Source: Uranotaenia lowii (taxonomy: Eukaryota; Arthropoda; Insecta; Diptera; Culicidae). From it: a DNA stretch of 64,000 nucleotides. The position numbers and the translations under genes were made by a program. Below the pieces are notes generated by a model, which worked only from the letters and a program-made list of their open reading frames with translations, did not search any database and was not told the origin of the DNA. The stretch is taken from assembly GCF_029784155.1 (NCBI RefSeq), contig NC_073692.1, positions 67,341,888 to 67,405,887 on the forward strand. Direction: 5' to 3'. Position 1 is the stretch's first letter; every line of letters starts with the position of its first letter. Below are positions 32,113 to 45,848 of this stretch, in pieces.

Positions 32113-34430
32113 TTGGTTGCACTAAACCTCCACATGATGGATATTGGGTATAAGGGCTCAACGGGTGGAAATCAAATTTTACTTTCCGACGCCATCTTGA
32201 AATCCAAGATGGCGGCTTCCGCTCAACTTAAAAATGCTTTAAATGACTGGAAATCGAATGAACCACCCACAATATGGGTATCAGGTGAAAGGGCTCAGCG
32301 AGTAGAAGTCGAATTTCGTCATCCGACGCACTCTTGAATTCCAAGATGGCGGCTTCCGCTCAACTTAAAAATGCTGTAAATGACTGAAAATCGAATGAAC
32401 CACCCACAATATGGGTATCAGGTGAAAGGGCTCAGCGAGTAGAAGTCGAATTTCGTCATCCGACGCCATCTTGAAATCCAAGATGGCGGCTTCCGTTAAC
32501 TTAAAAATGCTGTAAATGACTGAAAAATTTATGAAACCCCCACAATATGGGTATCAGGTGAAAGGGCTCAGCGAGTAGAAGTCGAATTTCGTCATCCGAC
32601 GCCATCTTGAAATCCAAGATGACGGCTTCCGCTCAACTTAAAAATGCTGTCAATGACTGAAAATCGAATGAACCACACACAATATGGGTATCAGGTGAAA
32701 GGGCTCAGCGAGTAGAAGTCGAATTTCGTCATCCGACGCCTTCTTGAAATCCAAGATGGCGGCTTTTTTTTAACTTAATAAATTTCTGAAAATCAATTGA
32801 ACAACCCACAATATGGGTATCAGGTGAAAGGGCTTAGCGAGTAGAAGTCGAATTTCGTCATCCGACGCCATCTTGAAATCAAAGATGGCGGCTTTCGCTT
32901 AACTTAATAAATAACTGAAAATCAATTGAACAACCCACAATATGGGTATCAGGTGAAAGGGCTCAGCGAGTAGAAGTCGAATTTCGTCATTCGACGCCAT
33001 CTTGAAATCCAGGATGGCGGCTTCCGCTTAACTTAATAAATTACTGAAAATCAATTGAGCCATCTGTCGGTGCATCGTAAAACCATTGTACTTCATCAAT
33101 AAAATTATACAAATGATACTAAACAAGCCAAATGAAAACTTTTACTTTGGTCTTCGCCTAAAATGTGAAATTGTTTATTTTAATTTACTGTATTATAGAT
33201 CAATGTTGGACAATCAATTGGCTTTTGATTGATTTTGATTTACAAAAATATACAACCCTATCGTGCCGTTTGTGAGTTGGGTACCAATTTATTGTGGGAT
33301 ACTCTATATTTTGAAACTAATTCGGCTTCATTGCAGTGTGGAGATTATAATGTTGGTAATAAACAATTAATTGTGTTTTGATTTATTCATGGTTAACATT
33401 TAAACAAATAGTTAACTACAAAAAAAAAAAAAGTAAATAAACCACCATGAAAAACTTAACTTGGTTGAGTTTGGTGGCGAAATTAATAACAAATCCCAAA
33501 ATTCAATGCTTTTCAATACCATCAATACAAATTCAAAAGATACAAGAACATTGCTATCTTGATGCCAACAAAGGTTAATTTTTGTTCTTGCCATTGATGG
33601 GGGTTTGAGTGAATTCGTTTATTTGTTTTGATTTGGATGTGGAAGCGCGCGAAGAATTCACGCTCAAGAATTGAATTAAAATTTAGCCAACAAATAAGGA
33701 AAATCGTGTAAAAAGTAAAACGGTTAGGGTAACGATAGATCGAGAAGTACAACAGAAGTAAAGGATGGATTTCAAAATGGCGTTGCATGGAGAAATTAGA
33801 CTTCTACTCGTTGAACCCTTTCACCCAATACCCATATTGTGTGGGTTTCATAAATTTTTCAGTCATTTACAGCACTTTGAGCTTAAACGGAAGCCGTCAT
33901 CTTGGATTTCAAGATGACGGCTTCTACGCGTTGAACCCTTTACCCCAATACCCATATTGTGTGGGTTTCATACATTTTTCAGACATTTACAGCATTTTGA
34001 ACTTAAACGGAAGCCGCCATCTTGGATTTCAAGATGGCGTCGGATGACGATATTCGACTTCTACGCGTTGAGCCCTTTTCCCCAATACCCATATTGTGTG
34101 GGTTTCATACTTTTTTCAGTCATTTACAGCATTTTGAACTTAAACGGAAGCCGCCATCTTGGATTTCAAGATGGCGTGGGATGACGATATTCGACTTCTA
34201 CGCGTTGAGCCCTTTTCCCCAATACCCATATTGTGTGGGTTTCATACATTTTTCAGACATTTACAGCATTTTGAACTTAAACGGAAGCCGCCATCTTGGA
34301 TTTCAAGATGGCGTCGGATGACGAAATTCGACTTCTACTCGCTGAGCCCTTTTCCCCAATACCCATATTGTGTGTGTTTCATACATTTTTCAGTCATTTA
34401 CTGCAATTTTTAGTTAAGCAGAAACTGCCA
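32113..34430. mobile_element. FB-like foldback: two inverted tandem arrays around a spacer
   Basis: The left array (32113-33060) has seven units of about 126-138 bp marked by 'gccatcttgaaatccaagat' at 32191, 32325, 32461, 32599, 32737, 32863 and 32993. The right array (33785-34430) carries the same unit in reverse complement at about 33892, 34012, 34151 and 34290, plus partial ends. The spacer 33061-33784 is unrelated and AT-rich. Each unit also holds 'caatatgggtatcaggtgaa'. Inverted arms made of tandem repeats are the design of Drosophila FB elements. No target duplication was found and no ORF of the spacer is recognised. Confidence 0.65.
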
Positions 34431-34431
34431 T

Positions 34432-34817
34432 CCCCAGCCATCTCCATTTGAGAAAGAATAAAATTGAAATGATCATCATTCAATTTTGTAACATAAACGA
34501 ATGACGCCGATTCGAAGAAAAGTTCGATCCTGACGAAAACCAAACAGAATGCCTTGGAGCTTCTCCTCTGTCTGAATATTCCACTGCGCGCTGGTTTGAA
34601 AGTAGGCAACACAGATAACACAGAAGCATGTTGTTCACAGAGCAGATCGAAGCACGTTCATTTCTGTAGGGCTTCACTAAGGGGGTGAACGTGAATTTTG
34701 ATTCATTTTTCAAACCCTGGTAATTATTCATTGATTTTGTACGAGTTGAGGGGCATTTGATGAATTTAAATTCCACGTTCATTTTCATGTCCGAATGGAA
34801 AAGCGCATTCTGAAAGC
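34432..34817. other. Unassigned DNA
   Basis: A short spacer between mobile elements; nothing recognised. Confidence 0.35.
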
Positions 34818-34825
34818 ATTTACAA

Positions 34826-35135
34826 CAGCGGTCGGGGAACCGAGGAAAATTACCCCAAATGGGGTAAATGTGAAATTTTTGGGGGTAACAGTGAATATTG
34901 AAAAGTGTTTATTTTCATTTTGCAGCTTTTATGAATTTGTTGGTTTCATTTCGAAAGCAAAGGATTAAGCGGCATTTTCAGAAGTGAAAATTTCCCCCTG
35001 AGGCATTTAAATAACACGCTTTGAGAGCTCGCTTAGTGTTTACGGATACGATTTTTTTTGGTCTTCATCATGAGGTAATATCAACTTAAATAAAAATATT
35101 TTGGGGTAATGATTCAAAAAGTTCCCCGACCCCTG
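34826..35135. mobile_element. hAT-type MITE, 310 bp
   Basis: It begins CAGCGGTCGGGGAAC and ends GTTCCCCGACCCCTG, an imperfect 15-bp inverted repeat followed inside by 'taccccaaa' and its complement. The flanking octamers ATTTACAA and ATTTGCAC agree at six of eight positions. No coding capacity. Confidence 0.7.
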
Positions 35136-35143
35136 ATTTGCAC

Positions 35144-35825
35144 CGATGACGGAAAAAAAAAATTAAAATTTTGTTTTTTAAATTGCAAGCACATTTCAAA
35201 GCATTTAAAAGCTTTTAAATACAAAAATCTTCCATGTTTTTAAGGAACTCCATACGATAGTTTTTTTTTTCATTTTGAAACCTGCTTGGGCATCATTGAA
35301 TTATATCTCATGTCAGAAGACTTTTTTTTGCAAACAAATGTAAATAAAGACCATGCAAATGGCCAGAATTCATTGAAATTAAAAAAAATTGATCCTTCTC
35401 TGTTCAAACTTGTGCCTCAAAAATGAATAAAAAATCATTAATATTTGGAAAACTTATGAAATTTTTCAGTAATAAATTTTTTTTAAGATTTGAAAAGTTG
35501 CCAAATTCTGCACAAAAGTGAATCGAGGAAGAATGGCCTTAATGAGTTAAATTCCAATGAAAAGAAAATATTAACAAAAGTGACCAGATACATTTTGACT
35601 TAATGAACAATTTTAAATTGTTTTATTTTATTATATTTTTTTAAATATAATTTTGACGTAGAATTACGTCTTACGGCAACAGGGGGGCAAATTGAAATTC
35701 GCGAACGGATCTTGCGTCACGAAAAACGCCTCTTTCACGGACATCTTTTCCGAACAACATTTTGGGTCGGCTATTTGTTGGTACACCAATACTTATAACA
35801 CGCTAATACAAATTGGTGCGCAAAA
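35144..35825. other. Unassigned AT-rich DNA
   Basis: No bounded element or gene is visible. Confidence 0.35.
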
Positions 35826-35833
35826 CACCCGAG

Positions 35834-36293
35834 CAGGGTTGCCAACATTTTTTTTTTTTTCAAAAATCAGGGAACTGGCGAAAAAAAAATCAGGCAAAAT
35901 CAGGCAACGTTGAAGTAATGGAAATTTAGCTCAAAGTGATGACCTTTTTTTTGGTCACCGCTCCACATTTTCACACTTATATGTGTTGTGGGCCTACTTG
36001 GTTAATTAATTCTACTGCATCAAGCAATCGAAAGATTCCATTTAAATCTCTTTTTAAATAAGAATTAACGGGAATGTTTCGATTGCTTTGATTCTGCCAC
36101 ATTTTAACTTTTTCACTTCAGCTATGGTACCTACTCCAGTTCCTCACTACCCATTTTTCATGACATTCACAAAAATCAGGCAAAATCAGGCATATTTTCA
36201 AAAATCAGGGAAATTCAATGGCTTATCAGGTTGTCAGGCAGAGCCTCGAAAAATCAGGTAATGCCTGAAAAATCAGGCATATTGGCATCTCTG
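35834..36293. mobile_element. hAT-type MITE, 460 bp, perfect 8-bp TSD
   Basis: It starts CAGGGTTGCCAACA and ends TTGGCATCTCTG (imperfect inverted ends). A perfect octamer CACCCGAG lies at 35826-35833 and 36294-36301. Subterminal 'aaaatcaggcaaaatcagg' motifs recur near both ends, as in hAT elements. Non-coding. Confidence 0.88.
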
Positions 36294-36301
36294 CACCCGA
36301 G

Positions 36302-39300
36302 CGAAAAAACCCCGATCGTCGACCCAAACTGCACTAGATGCGAAGTTATAAAAGAGCAAGTATTGCCCCGACCCGGTTTCATTTGGTTTTTGGTCTTTCT
36401 CCCGGTTGGTCGGTTGTTGCGACCAAAATGTGTGCAATGCTGTTGAGAGAAGGCCGTTTGCTAGGATTGTGCTGTTTGAAGTTCTTCATCAGGACGACGA
36501 GGACAACTATGCTCGGCTGAGTAAATCATTTTCACTGAAACCCGGAACGTTCATTATGCTTCAACACCATCAGGTTGAACTGGTGCAGCAGTCGTCTGGC
36601 ATAGGACTGCCAGAACATAAAAATAACCTTGAAAACATTCGGTTCATTTGAGAAAATCAAACTCGGCCAAAAACCCGCCAAACCACATCAGCAGCATCGT
36701 CCAGATACAGCAATTTTCCACATCCGCGGGGTCAGCCAACTAAATGCTTCAGGCTACTCTACAGAGGCATGAGTCACTTTTGAAAACAAAAGAAAAATAT
36801 ATTTTTCATTTTAATTTTTTTTTGTATGGCCACCTGTAATTTTTTGAATATTAAAAATTTTTAACAACATTTGATTAAAATTATAAACCTTTCGTAACTT
36901 TTCAATAACGTTCTTCTATAGAGATGAAATTTAAAATAACATCTTTATTGTGCATGGTAAAGACAATTCCACGGTTCAAATCTTAAATCAGAACTTTGAT
37001 AAAAAATTTAAAATTACTCCGCGGTCCCGATTTCTGAACAGAAAAATTTCACGAAATTAAAATGTGTAGAAATTTGAGTAAGACACCATTCATTGACATA
37101 TTATATTTATTTAAGCAAAAAATTCCATTGGAGAAACCTGAAAAAAAATTCACTCTAAATAATTTTGTATCAAGTGCGCTTTTCATCAAAGTTAAATTTG
37201 TTGTTGAATTTTCATCTCCATCCAATGTACAATGATGACCCCTTACACAAAATTTGATGCCTGAAATCTCCAGAGTGGAAATTTTCATCTCAATTCAACG
37301 AATAATATCGTCAATATCACTAAACAGTATTTATTTTGTATGGACGACCCCTTTTTCTGTGTCGGGAAAAAGACATTTATCACTATATTCGATAAAATCA
37401 GTATTTTTTTTTATAGATATATAGTGCGAATTTCCCCTACTGATTCGAATTAAACGCATGATACTGAATCTTTAAAGCTTTACTCCGAAGCGTTTGATAA
37501 AACGCTTGAGGTTTGTAGTTGCATAATTGCAGGCGCATTGGCTCAGTTGCATTGGATTTTGAAGCAGCTACAAATATTTTACCGCCTTTTGCTATGCAAT
37601 TGTCTAGAGCTATGAAAGTTGATGAATGAATATATAATTCATGTCAAAACGGTCAACATTTTCCGAGTATGAAAATTTATTATGCAGCATATCCTATTGA
37701 CACAGGACCGGCTGAGGAAGTTGGCGATGCCTGATTGACACCGCACGCGTTTTATTCGCTCTTATAATAATTCCAATAATTTTCGGTTTTAAATCCAGTG
37801 AATCTACATAAATTAATTGAAATTTAGTGGTACCAATGTGGCGTGCGTGGCCGGATGTTCACAGCAGGGATGGCCACCGAGATAAGTGCTCCAAGCTTAA
37901 GGACATGGTCTTTCGGAGAGGTTTATTTGCCTCATGGAGTCGAAAGCACCTTGCTTGATTGCGGTGTTGTTGTTCGTGTCGGTACTTGGATTTCGTTTTT
38001 CATTCAATGGGCCTGACGTGATTATTTAAAAAAAAAACAATTCATTGATGTATAAATTTGGTCTTGTTGAATCCCACGAGCTCAATGCTAAGTTTAACTG
38101 TAAATTTACGCTCGGAGTGCCAGATCCTTTTGTAACTAAAAGTGCTTAATTTTATGGTTCTGGGATTTGGTATAGAAAGATTATGTTGTCTTAGTGCAAG
38201 TGATAGAGAAGTGGCCTTATCCTGTGGAGTTGTTGTGAAAAAACTCAAACAGACAAACTAATTTGACAACAATACAATTGCCTTATGAATATTTTGTTCC
38301 CACAGCTAGGGGGGGGGGGGGGGGAGTTGGATTGCTTCGATTGAAAAATGTTAGAAGATTCAACACTCTTGACGAGGAACTTTGGTGAGATTGTTTCATG
38401 TTTCATGCATTATATCATTCATCAATCCTATTTGCCATGTAGGATTTCCTCAATTGTACCCTTCCCATTCCTATCTGAAACAGCTGTATGGGTCGTATGA
38501 GTTCTCTGCACCTAAAGAGTTATTTAACTGTTTCATATTTTCCCTACCATGATTACATTGACTTGTCGCGGTGTGCATTATAATACCACACTTATCTTCA
38601 AAATTGACATTTGAAATGAGAATTCAATCCAGATTCTCTTTTTGGCCTCTTCTGTTGGTTTTCATTATTAGTTGTACCATGTGCATCAGCCAATGCAAGA
38701 TGTGTGTAGTCACCCTTCGCTATGCTATGCTATGCTATGGTATCCTATTGACACAGGGCCGGCTGTCGTAATTCTACGTTAACCTTGCGATCGTGGTCGT
38801 GTACAACCTCTTTAACTTTTTTAATTTTTTTTTGCCGATTTTAAACCAAGAGTAAAAAATGGCGAATTGATAGTAGTAATACTCATAACATTTTTTCAAT
38901 AATTTTTTTCAAAAGATGCAAATCGCAAACGATGAAGGAATTAGCTATGGTAAAGTTCGTTACTCCGTGGTCGTAAAATAATTTTTGAGTGAACTTATAG
39001 TTTGTAATTGAAATAAGTATTGATTTTGTTCACAGATGAAGGATTTTCGATGATTCTTTTTATAATCAATCGATTGCAAAGCTGAATATATTTTTAAGAA
39101 ATATATTAATAATTTTAAGAAATATATTAATAATTTTATGAAGGATATATCACCGTAATTTATACTTGTAGATTTAATTTGTCGGCCTAGCGGTGAAAAG
39201 TGATGTCCTTTTTAGTAGGGACATCTAAAGATTATGAAGTGTTTTTATATAGGTGGATAGAAGGTTAGATGAAATCAAAGATGTTGAAAATGAGCGGGTA

Positions 39301-42240
39301 GAATTTATTTAGAAGCATATCATCACATATCAAATTTTTGTTCCTCACGGGCCTACTACTACTATGAAGCGGTGGATACAGATAGAGTTGCATCTACCAC
39401 CACACATTAGTAGGCCAAGCGTGGTCCGCCCCACAAGGGAAAACTTGCAGTGCGGACGAACAAAAAAGATGATATGTGATCGCTCAGATATACTCCCTTT
39501 AACTCAGAAACGCATCTATCGATGTTTAGTCTTCTCAGTTTGTTATCATCGCGCTTTTGTTACATGCGGGGTTTGGATGCGAAACTGCAAGTAATCAATC
39601 GAAAACGTTTACTGAAGAAGGTAGAAAGTTGCTATCGAAATACTGGTTTATGAACTTTTCAATTACCGCGGTTGAATTAAAAGGAATCTTTCGATTGCTT
39701 TGATTCAGTTGAATCATTCAACCAAATAGGCTCATACCACAACAGAGTGAAAAAAAAACAGCCTGCTAAGGTGTTTGTAATATGATAATCCTATCTGTAT
39801 ATGTAAACGAATGATAGACATCTAAAGGTTTTGCCAAGTAGTACAAAGAGGATCGCCTTTGTTTGGTTATTTAGAGAAAAATCGATTCGATTTTTTTCCT
39901 TCTTTAAGGCAATTGCTGAAGTCTTATCACTCGACTCCCAGACTAAGCATCAGTGGAGCTTGTTCTCAAAATCGAACAGGGTCTGTAAATATTTGTTGTA
40001 TTATATGCTTTTCACAAGATTTCTCTTCATCTTTGCTAATGTATTGAATAAGGATGAGAACCTCTGGTTGAAATGCTAAGACTAGGTTCAAAAGCTAAGC
40101 ATATTCCAACACCAATACAGATTGTGCCGAGACTCGAGAGTCTTTCCGATATCGACCATATGAAATAATTAATTTTAAAATTATTAAATTTATGTGGACC
40201 TCACATGCTGCCGGCCGCTGCTGCTGGACCAAGCGTTGATGGTAATTGCGTGCAAAACTAGACATTCTTTCCACGCTCCACGAAAGATTGTCGGTTGGTC
40301 CTTTGAGTCAGAGTCAACTTGTGGAAGGGCTTCGAAACGCCATCTCTTTCGAGGGAGAAAATTAATAATGTGACGTTTCACCCGGGACCCTTTACAGACG
40401 ATATACATAGGTAGTCAGCTCCAGTCCTGCTTTGGAGTTATTGTTTTATCGGAGCCTTGCTCAAGAGTTAAAGTTTCTTTGCAGTTTGCCGACTTGTAAA
40501 CAAGACACATTAGTCCGGCTTAAAGGCGATGCGGTTCACTTGAGACTGGGAAATGAGGGAGAAAACCCGAAAACAACTAATGTGCAAGCTCGGGCTTTCA
40601 AGTAGGATAAACGCTGAAATATGATGTAAAACATTGTGCAAAGTGACAGTTGCCGTTGTTGGATTAGGAGTGCGTGTTGCCCCGTCGATTAATGAACACA
40701 GAGTATTGCTAAGTTGGTAATGCTTGGAGATAAGAGAAACTTCTATTCTTAGCTTTTGGAACTCATTTGAGAAACATTAAAAGCACCGCTTGTATGTATC
40801 ATTTTTTAGCCTTCTCAGTTTCCTTCAAATTTAAGCATCGAAATAAATCCTTATAAAAAAGTTGAAGAAAAAACTTATTGGGTAAAAAAAAGAAACTAAG
40901 AAGGGCTATGTATAGAAACAAGAAACGAATCCTATTTTGACTGACAACTAAATTAAATTAAAATAAGTTGTATGTAACACTAAAATCTATTCATCTAATA
41001 ATTGAAAACGAATTTTCTAAATCTACTGTCATAAATAATGTCCTTAGTTTTACATGATCGCCGCTTTCTAGGAAGGTGCGAAAAATGCAGTGCACCAAAT
41101 ATATTGATGTCACCAATCGGCATCGCGGGCGACAACTGACACCGATCACCACCAGCTGGGCACGCCAGGCCGGTTTACCCGTAATAAAACGGCTCATTCT
41201 AGCCGAGTCAGTTCCAAACCCGAATGACGCCACGCCGCCAACCGATATGCGATGGCTGTGCGCCAAGTGTCACGCCGCCGCCGCCAATAGCTCGCGTCAT
41301 ACGGGTTTTTAATTACGATCGGTTTTACTCGGCAGGGGTTCCTCGCATGAGCGACCCATTGACTCACAATCCGAATGAACGCACAACCGGGGCAAGGATC
41401 GGAACAGGATAAAGCGGATTCCGAATGGAGAGCGACGGACGAAAACAGTTGTTTCAAATCAAGAGCAAACAGAGGAGAGAAAAAACAATCTGGAGTGGAA
41501 TAAATGTCTCCATTAAGCGAAACTTTCCGCCCAAGATCCGGTCCAGATTGGTCCTCGACGGATAAAGTCGAAAGAGGCGATTACCGAGGAGAAAAGTAAA
41601 CATCCTTATGCGGCTGCTGCACGATGACACGCACCATGTCCCATGAAAATGTATGACAAAGTGCGATGGCCTAAAAATAGAAAACCAAAGGAAAAAATAT
41701 CACACCAAATGGCGTACGCTCAATGCTTTAGCAGAGTAAGATTTAAGGAAGTAGCTTCAACAATATTACTGCTACATGTGTTATCCCAGAAAACCTGCCT
41801 CGTCCTTAGTCTAGCAATGACATTTTTCTTGTTTTTATTATTTCGGATGGGATTCGTCATTCATGTTTGGGTTACGTGAGGGTGATTAACGAAGCGTGAA
41901 TTTTTACAACTTTTAAGCTTTAATAATAGGAGGACAACAGAAAGGTGCAGTTTAATTTTGAAAAATCATTGAATTTTTGACAATTAATAGTTAAACGTTG
42001 AATATTTTCACAATATTCTTCTCGAGCTTAATAATTTTTATATTTTTCGTAAGAATTCTTGGAAATACAGAAAATAAACTATCAAAGGCCAAACAACACA
42101 TTTGTGAAGATTTCAATCAACGTAAATCTGACCTTATTTTGAATAATAAATATGAAACAATTACAAACAAAAGATTTAACGATAAATATTTGAGAATGTT
42201 AAAAGTTTACAGTAAAAACCAGAGGAGTTTTGGGAGTAAA
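36302..42240. other. Long stretch without recognisable genes
   Basis: There are no bounded elements across about 6 kb. The frame 36406-36651 (81 codons, containing RPFARIVLFEVLHQDDEDNY) is not recognised and could be an exon relic. The phrase 'tatcctattgacacagg' followed by 'ccggctg' occurs at about 37688 and 38740. A 16-base G run lies at 38309-38324. A GC-rich block (41076-41450) stands out from AT-rich surroundings and may be conserved or exonic, but no frame in it resembles a known protein. This is the most likely place for undetected host sequence. Confidence 0.4.
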
Positions 42241-42280
42241 CCCCCCCCCCCCCCCCTCACCACTATAAGGGTTAAAGCTA

Positions 42281-43640
42281 TCTCTATCTATTTATATAAA
42301 TAAAAATGGATTTCTGTCTGTCTGTTCCCTATAGACTCGGAAACTACCGAATCGATTTGCGTGAAACTTGACAAGTGGGAGTATCGAAGGCAAGGGAAGG
42401 TTCCTATTATGGTTTGAGACCCCTCCCTCTCTCATGAAGGGGAGGAAGGGCTTCCCAAACAAAAGACAAATGTTTGCATAACTCGAGATCCAATCAAGCA
42501 AATGGTATCAAATTTGGCATGTGGTGGTATTTGGGTACGAGGTATGTTTCTTCCTTTTTCAGTGGGGATATAGGCATTGATGGAAGGAGGTGCGGCTTCT
42601 ATACATTTTAATTGCATAAATTTAGAACAATTCGAGCAAATGGAACCAAATTTGGCTTGGAGGAGTATTTGGGTACGAGAAAGGGATCTATGAATAGTTT
42701 ACAGCATTCTCTTCTTTTAGTGGAGAGATAGAAAGAGGGGAGGGGGCTCCTTTACATTTTCCAGCATAATTGGAAAACTTTTGAAGCAAGCGCACTCATA
42801 CATTTTTTTTATATAACCCGAGAACTTATCCAGCAAATGGAACCAAATTTCGCTTGATAGGGTATTCGAATAGTTACGAGAAATGTTTCTTTGACTTCTT
42901 GGTACTACTGCCTCCTTCCAGTGGGGTGGTTTGAAGGAGAGAAGAGGGCTCCGTTACAATTTCTCGCATATTTCGAGAGCTTATCGAGCAAATGTATAAA
43001 AATTTTATATGGGATGGTAATTTCAATCGATAAAAAGTGATATGCTTATTCGAGACTCCTATCTCCTTCAATTGGGGATAAAGTTAGGGAAGAGGAGAGC
43101 TCACATAAAATAGTTTTGCATAAACCAAGAACTTGTCAAACAAATGGAACCAAACATGACATGGGAAATCATTAGGGTACGAGAAATGGTTCAAAGATTA
43201 TTTTAAACACCTTTTTTCCAGTGAGTACATAAGAAATGGGGAGGAGGTTCAATACAATTTTCTTGGTATAGAAGTTATCAAGCGAAAAAAAAATCCTCCT
43301 GGGAAGGTTTTTGAGTACAAAATAAGTTTCTATGGAATTTTACAGACCTTTCTGCCTTGCAGTGTGGAGAGGCGAAAGGGTGCCGTATAAATGTTGATGT
43401 ATCGTTTAAAACCTATCAACCAATAGAACCAAGTTCGATATGAATGTTTATGATTACGAAAAAATGGATCCCTACCTCCTTCCAGCTTTCGCGGATGGGA
43501 AGGGGAAAGAGGGGCTTCATACAATTTTTTTGGCATAAACCGAGCACTTATGATAACTACTAAAAATAACAAAATTTAAATAATTTCTTAAAATTTCATT
43601 TATTTTTGGAAGGTGTTGCAACGCACACCAGGTCAGCGAG
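42281..43640 (+). mobile_element. Helitron-like non-autonomous element with internal repeats
   Basis: The start TCTCTATCTATTTATATAAA followed by 'tttctgtctgtctgttcc' and 'agactcggaaactac', and the end 'gttgcaacgcacaccaggtcagcgag' before T, follow a pattern I associate with insect Helitrons (TC start, CTRR-like end, insertion between A and T). The last four bases are CGAG rather than CTAG. Inside, 'gagcaaatggaaccaaattt' recurs about seven times at roughly 130-195-bp steps (42497 to 43417), each unit with 'gggtacgagaaa' and a C/T-rich box. No Rep/helicase is present. Confidence 0.5.
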
Positions 43641-44137
43641 TATATATGTATATACGAGAGGAAAAAAAAAATACAACAAGAAAAATACGGTTCAAAAATT
43701 GACACTTGGTCAAAAAGTTAGAACGCGGAATAGATAAAATGTGAAATGCGAAAAAATCGACAAGTAGCAACTATTCGCAGCGAATCTGAAATAATGGCAA
43801 CGTCGATAGAACTGTTCTCGCATAAGGAAAGCTCAGTAGGCCCATGGGTTGTTACGTTTTTGCTCGTTTGAAGTGTGCGTAAAAACACGCTCTCAAACCA
43901 TTGGGCTCGCTATACATGGGAATTCTCTTTCTGGGTTTCTCATGTATAGTTAGCTAATACAGAGCAAAGGCGGGAGCAATTCATGGGAGCTTTTCATCAA
44001 CATGCCCTCTAGCCTAAAATTTCAACACCTATCAAGCTTTCTCCTATGGGCGCACTAATGCCTGTCTATCCACCTTTTTTTCAAATTCTATAAAATAAAT
44101 TCTCTCTAGTTTTCATTCCGCCGCACATGCCATTAAA
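43641..44137. other. Unassigned DNA between Helitron-like repeats
   Basis: No gene. It is bounded on both sides by related repeat sequence. Confidence 0.35.
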
Positions 44138-44700
44138 ATTATAATCATATATGTATATACAAAAGTGAATTTCTGTCTGTCTGCCTGTCTGTTTTTTTAA
44201 AGACTTGGAAAATACTGAACTGATTAACTCGAAACTTGAAAGATGTTCGGATTGAAGGCCGGTGAAGGTTCCTATTATGCTTTGAGACCCCTTCCTCTCA
44301 AAAGTAGGAGGGAAAAGGCCTCCCAAATAAATCACGAATGTTTGGATAGCTCGAGAACCAATTTTGTCTTGGAAGGGTATTTGGGTACGAGAAATATATC
44401 TATGATTACTAGAGACCTCTCTGTATTAAAAATAGAGGAGAAGGGGCTCACTTTAACAATTTTTTGCATTACTCAAAAACTAAATTCGAGACCCGTGAGG
44501 AGAAATTGAGGAGACTTCCTTTCAGTTTTTTTAATAACTTCTATGATGATTTGATACCACCCCTTCTTTCATTGGGAAAGAAGAAAGACAGGAGTACGGC
44601 TCCCACACAGTTTTTACTGCATATCACTAGAAATATCGAGCAACTGGAATTAAATTTTGACTTTTATCAATTATACGTAATGAAGCTCAAAACAAAAACT
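44138..44700 (+). mobile_element. Second, partial Helitron-like copy
   Basis: It opens with 'atatgtatatacaaaagtgaatttctgtctgtctgcctg' and repeats the order of phrases of the previous copy ('ggttcctattatg', 'tttgagacccctt', 'gggtacgagaaa'), including about two internal units. No CTRR-like end was found before the tandem duplication begins at 44788. Confidence 0.5.
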
Positions 44701-45848
44701 TGACTAGTTCTGGTATCTCATTCAGATGATCTTAAAAATTTAAACAACTTCAAGCTATTATGATGGTTTCCTTATGATTAGCAAGTGGAATAAGTGAGTG
44801 TTTTTGTTTGTTTGTAAAATGCCTTTATGCCTCTTAATAACAGGATAAATAGAATAAATAAATGATTTTTATCATTAAAACTTTGAATCTAAGCTCAAAT
44901 TTATATCTTAAGAGAAAATTGAAGATCTCAAAACCGATTTGATAGAGTTTTTCTAACGGATGAACTGCCTCTATAATACGGCAACCATAACTTCTGTTTT
45001 ATTCTATAAAATCATTAAAGAAATAGATTTTTTCAAAAACTTCAGTTTTGTCCTATGAAAGTTATAAATTTCTAGCATTTCCCATGCAATTATACGAAAA
45101 TATTTCAAAAAACAGAAATTTAGCATAAAACATAAAAAGGCGCGTTTAGCCCGCACGATTTGAGGTTCGGCAATTTTGACAACAGTTTCAATAATACCGA
45201 TTTCTCAAAAACTGAAGGAGATTTCAACATAAAAATATAAAATATAGAAAACAGATGTCTGTTTATGTGTTTATAGTTTTTATGGACATATTCGATGTAT
45301 GAACTATTTGATTGAATCAGTATTTGGGAAAAGTCCGGTCCGGTCCGGTTGCCCGTATTTCATTGGAAAAAGCTTGAATCTGCTCGGATTTATTCCTTTA
45401 AATTGCTAAACAGATAAAAAAAAACTTTTTTTGTTGTGAATTTTTTAAATAATGCTTCCAAAACGACATTTTTGAGTAAGTTTTAGAAAAATAATCATTA
45501 AAGGTTTTTTGGAAGCAATACGATTAAAATACGATTTAAAATCTGCACCCAAAATTCAGCCTCTGTGCCAATGGCGTGTAGTCAATTTCATAGCATCATT
45601 GGTACAAGAAGATAACGCGACCGGCACTGATTCGATTTGCGCCCACCGGCATTAACCTCCCAGCGCAACCGAATTGCGTATGTCTGAATGAAACAAAATA
45701 AAAACGTTTTCGCGTCCCTCCCCATCGCATCACAAGCCGAAGAAGGATGGAAATAAATACCGGCCAACACCAGGCAGCCAGCGAACCGAGCACTGTGCGT
45801 GTGAATGTAGCAAAAGCAACAACAAAAACATCCTTCTAATTCAGGCAA

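Noticed and set aside
33522..33788. 88-codon minus-strand frame in the spacer of the FB-like element
   Set aside because: Low-complexity, aromatic-rich translation of AT-rich DNA with no domain.
38309..42256. 16-base G run at 38309-38324 and 16-base C run at 42241-42256
   Set aside because: Simple homopolymers; no flanking structure gives them meaning.
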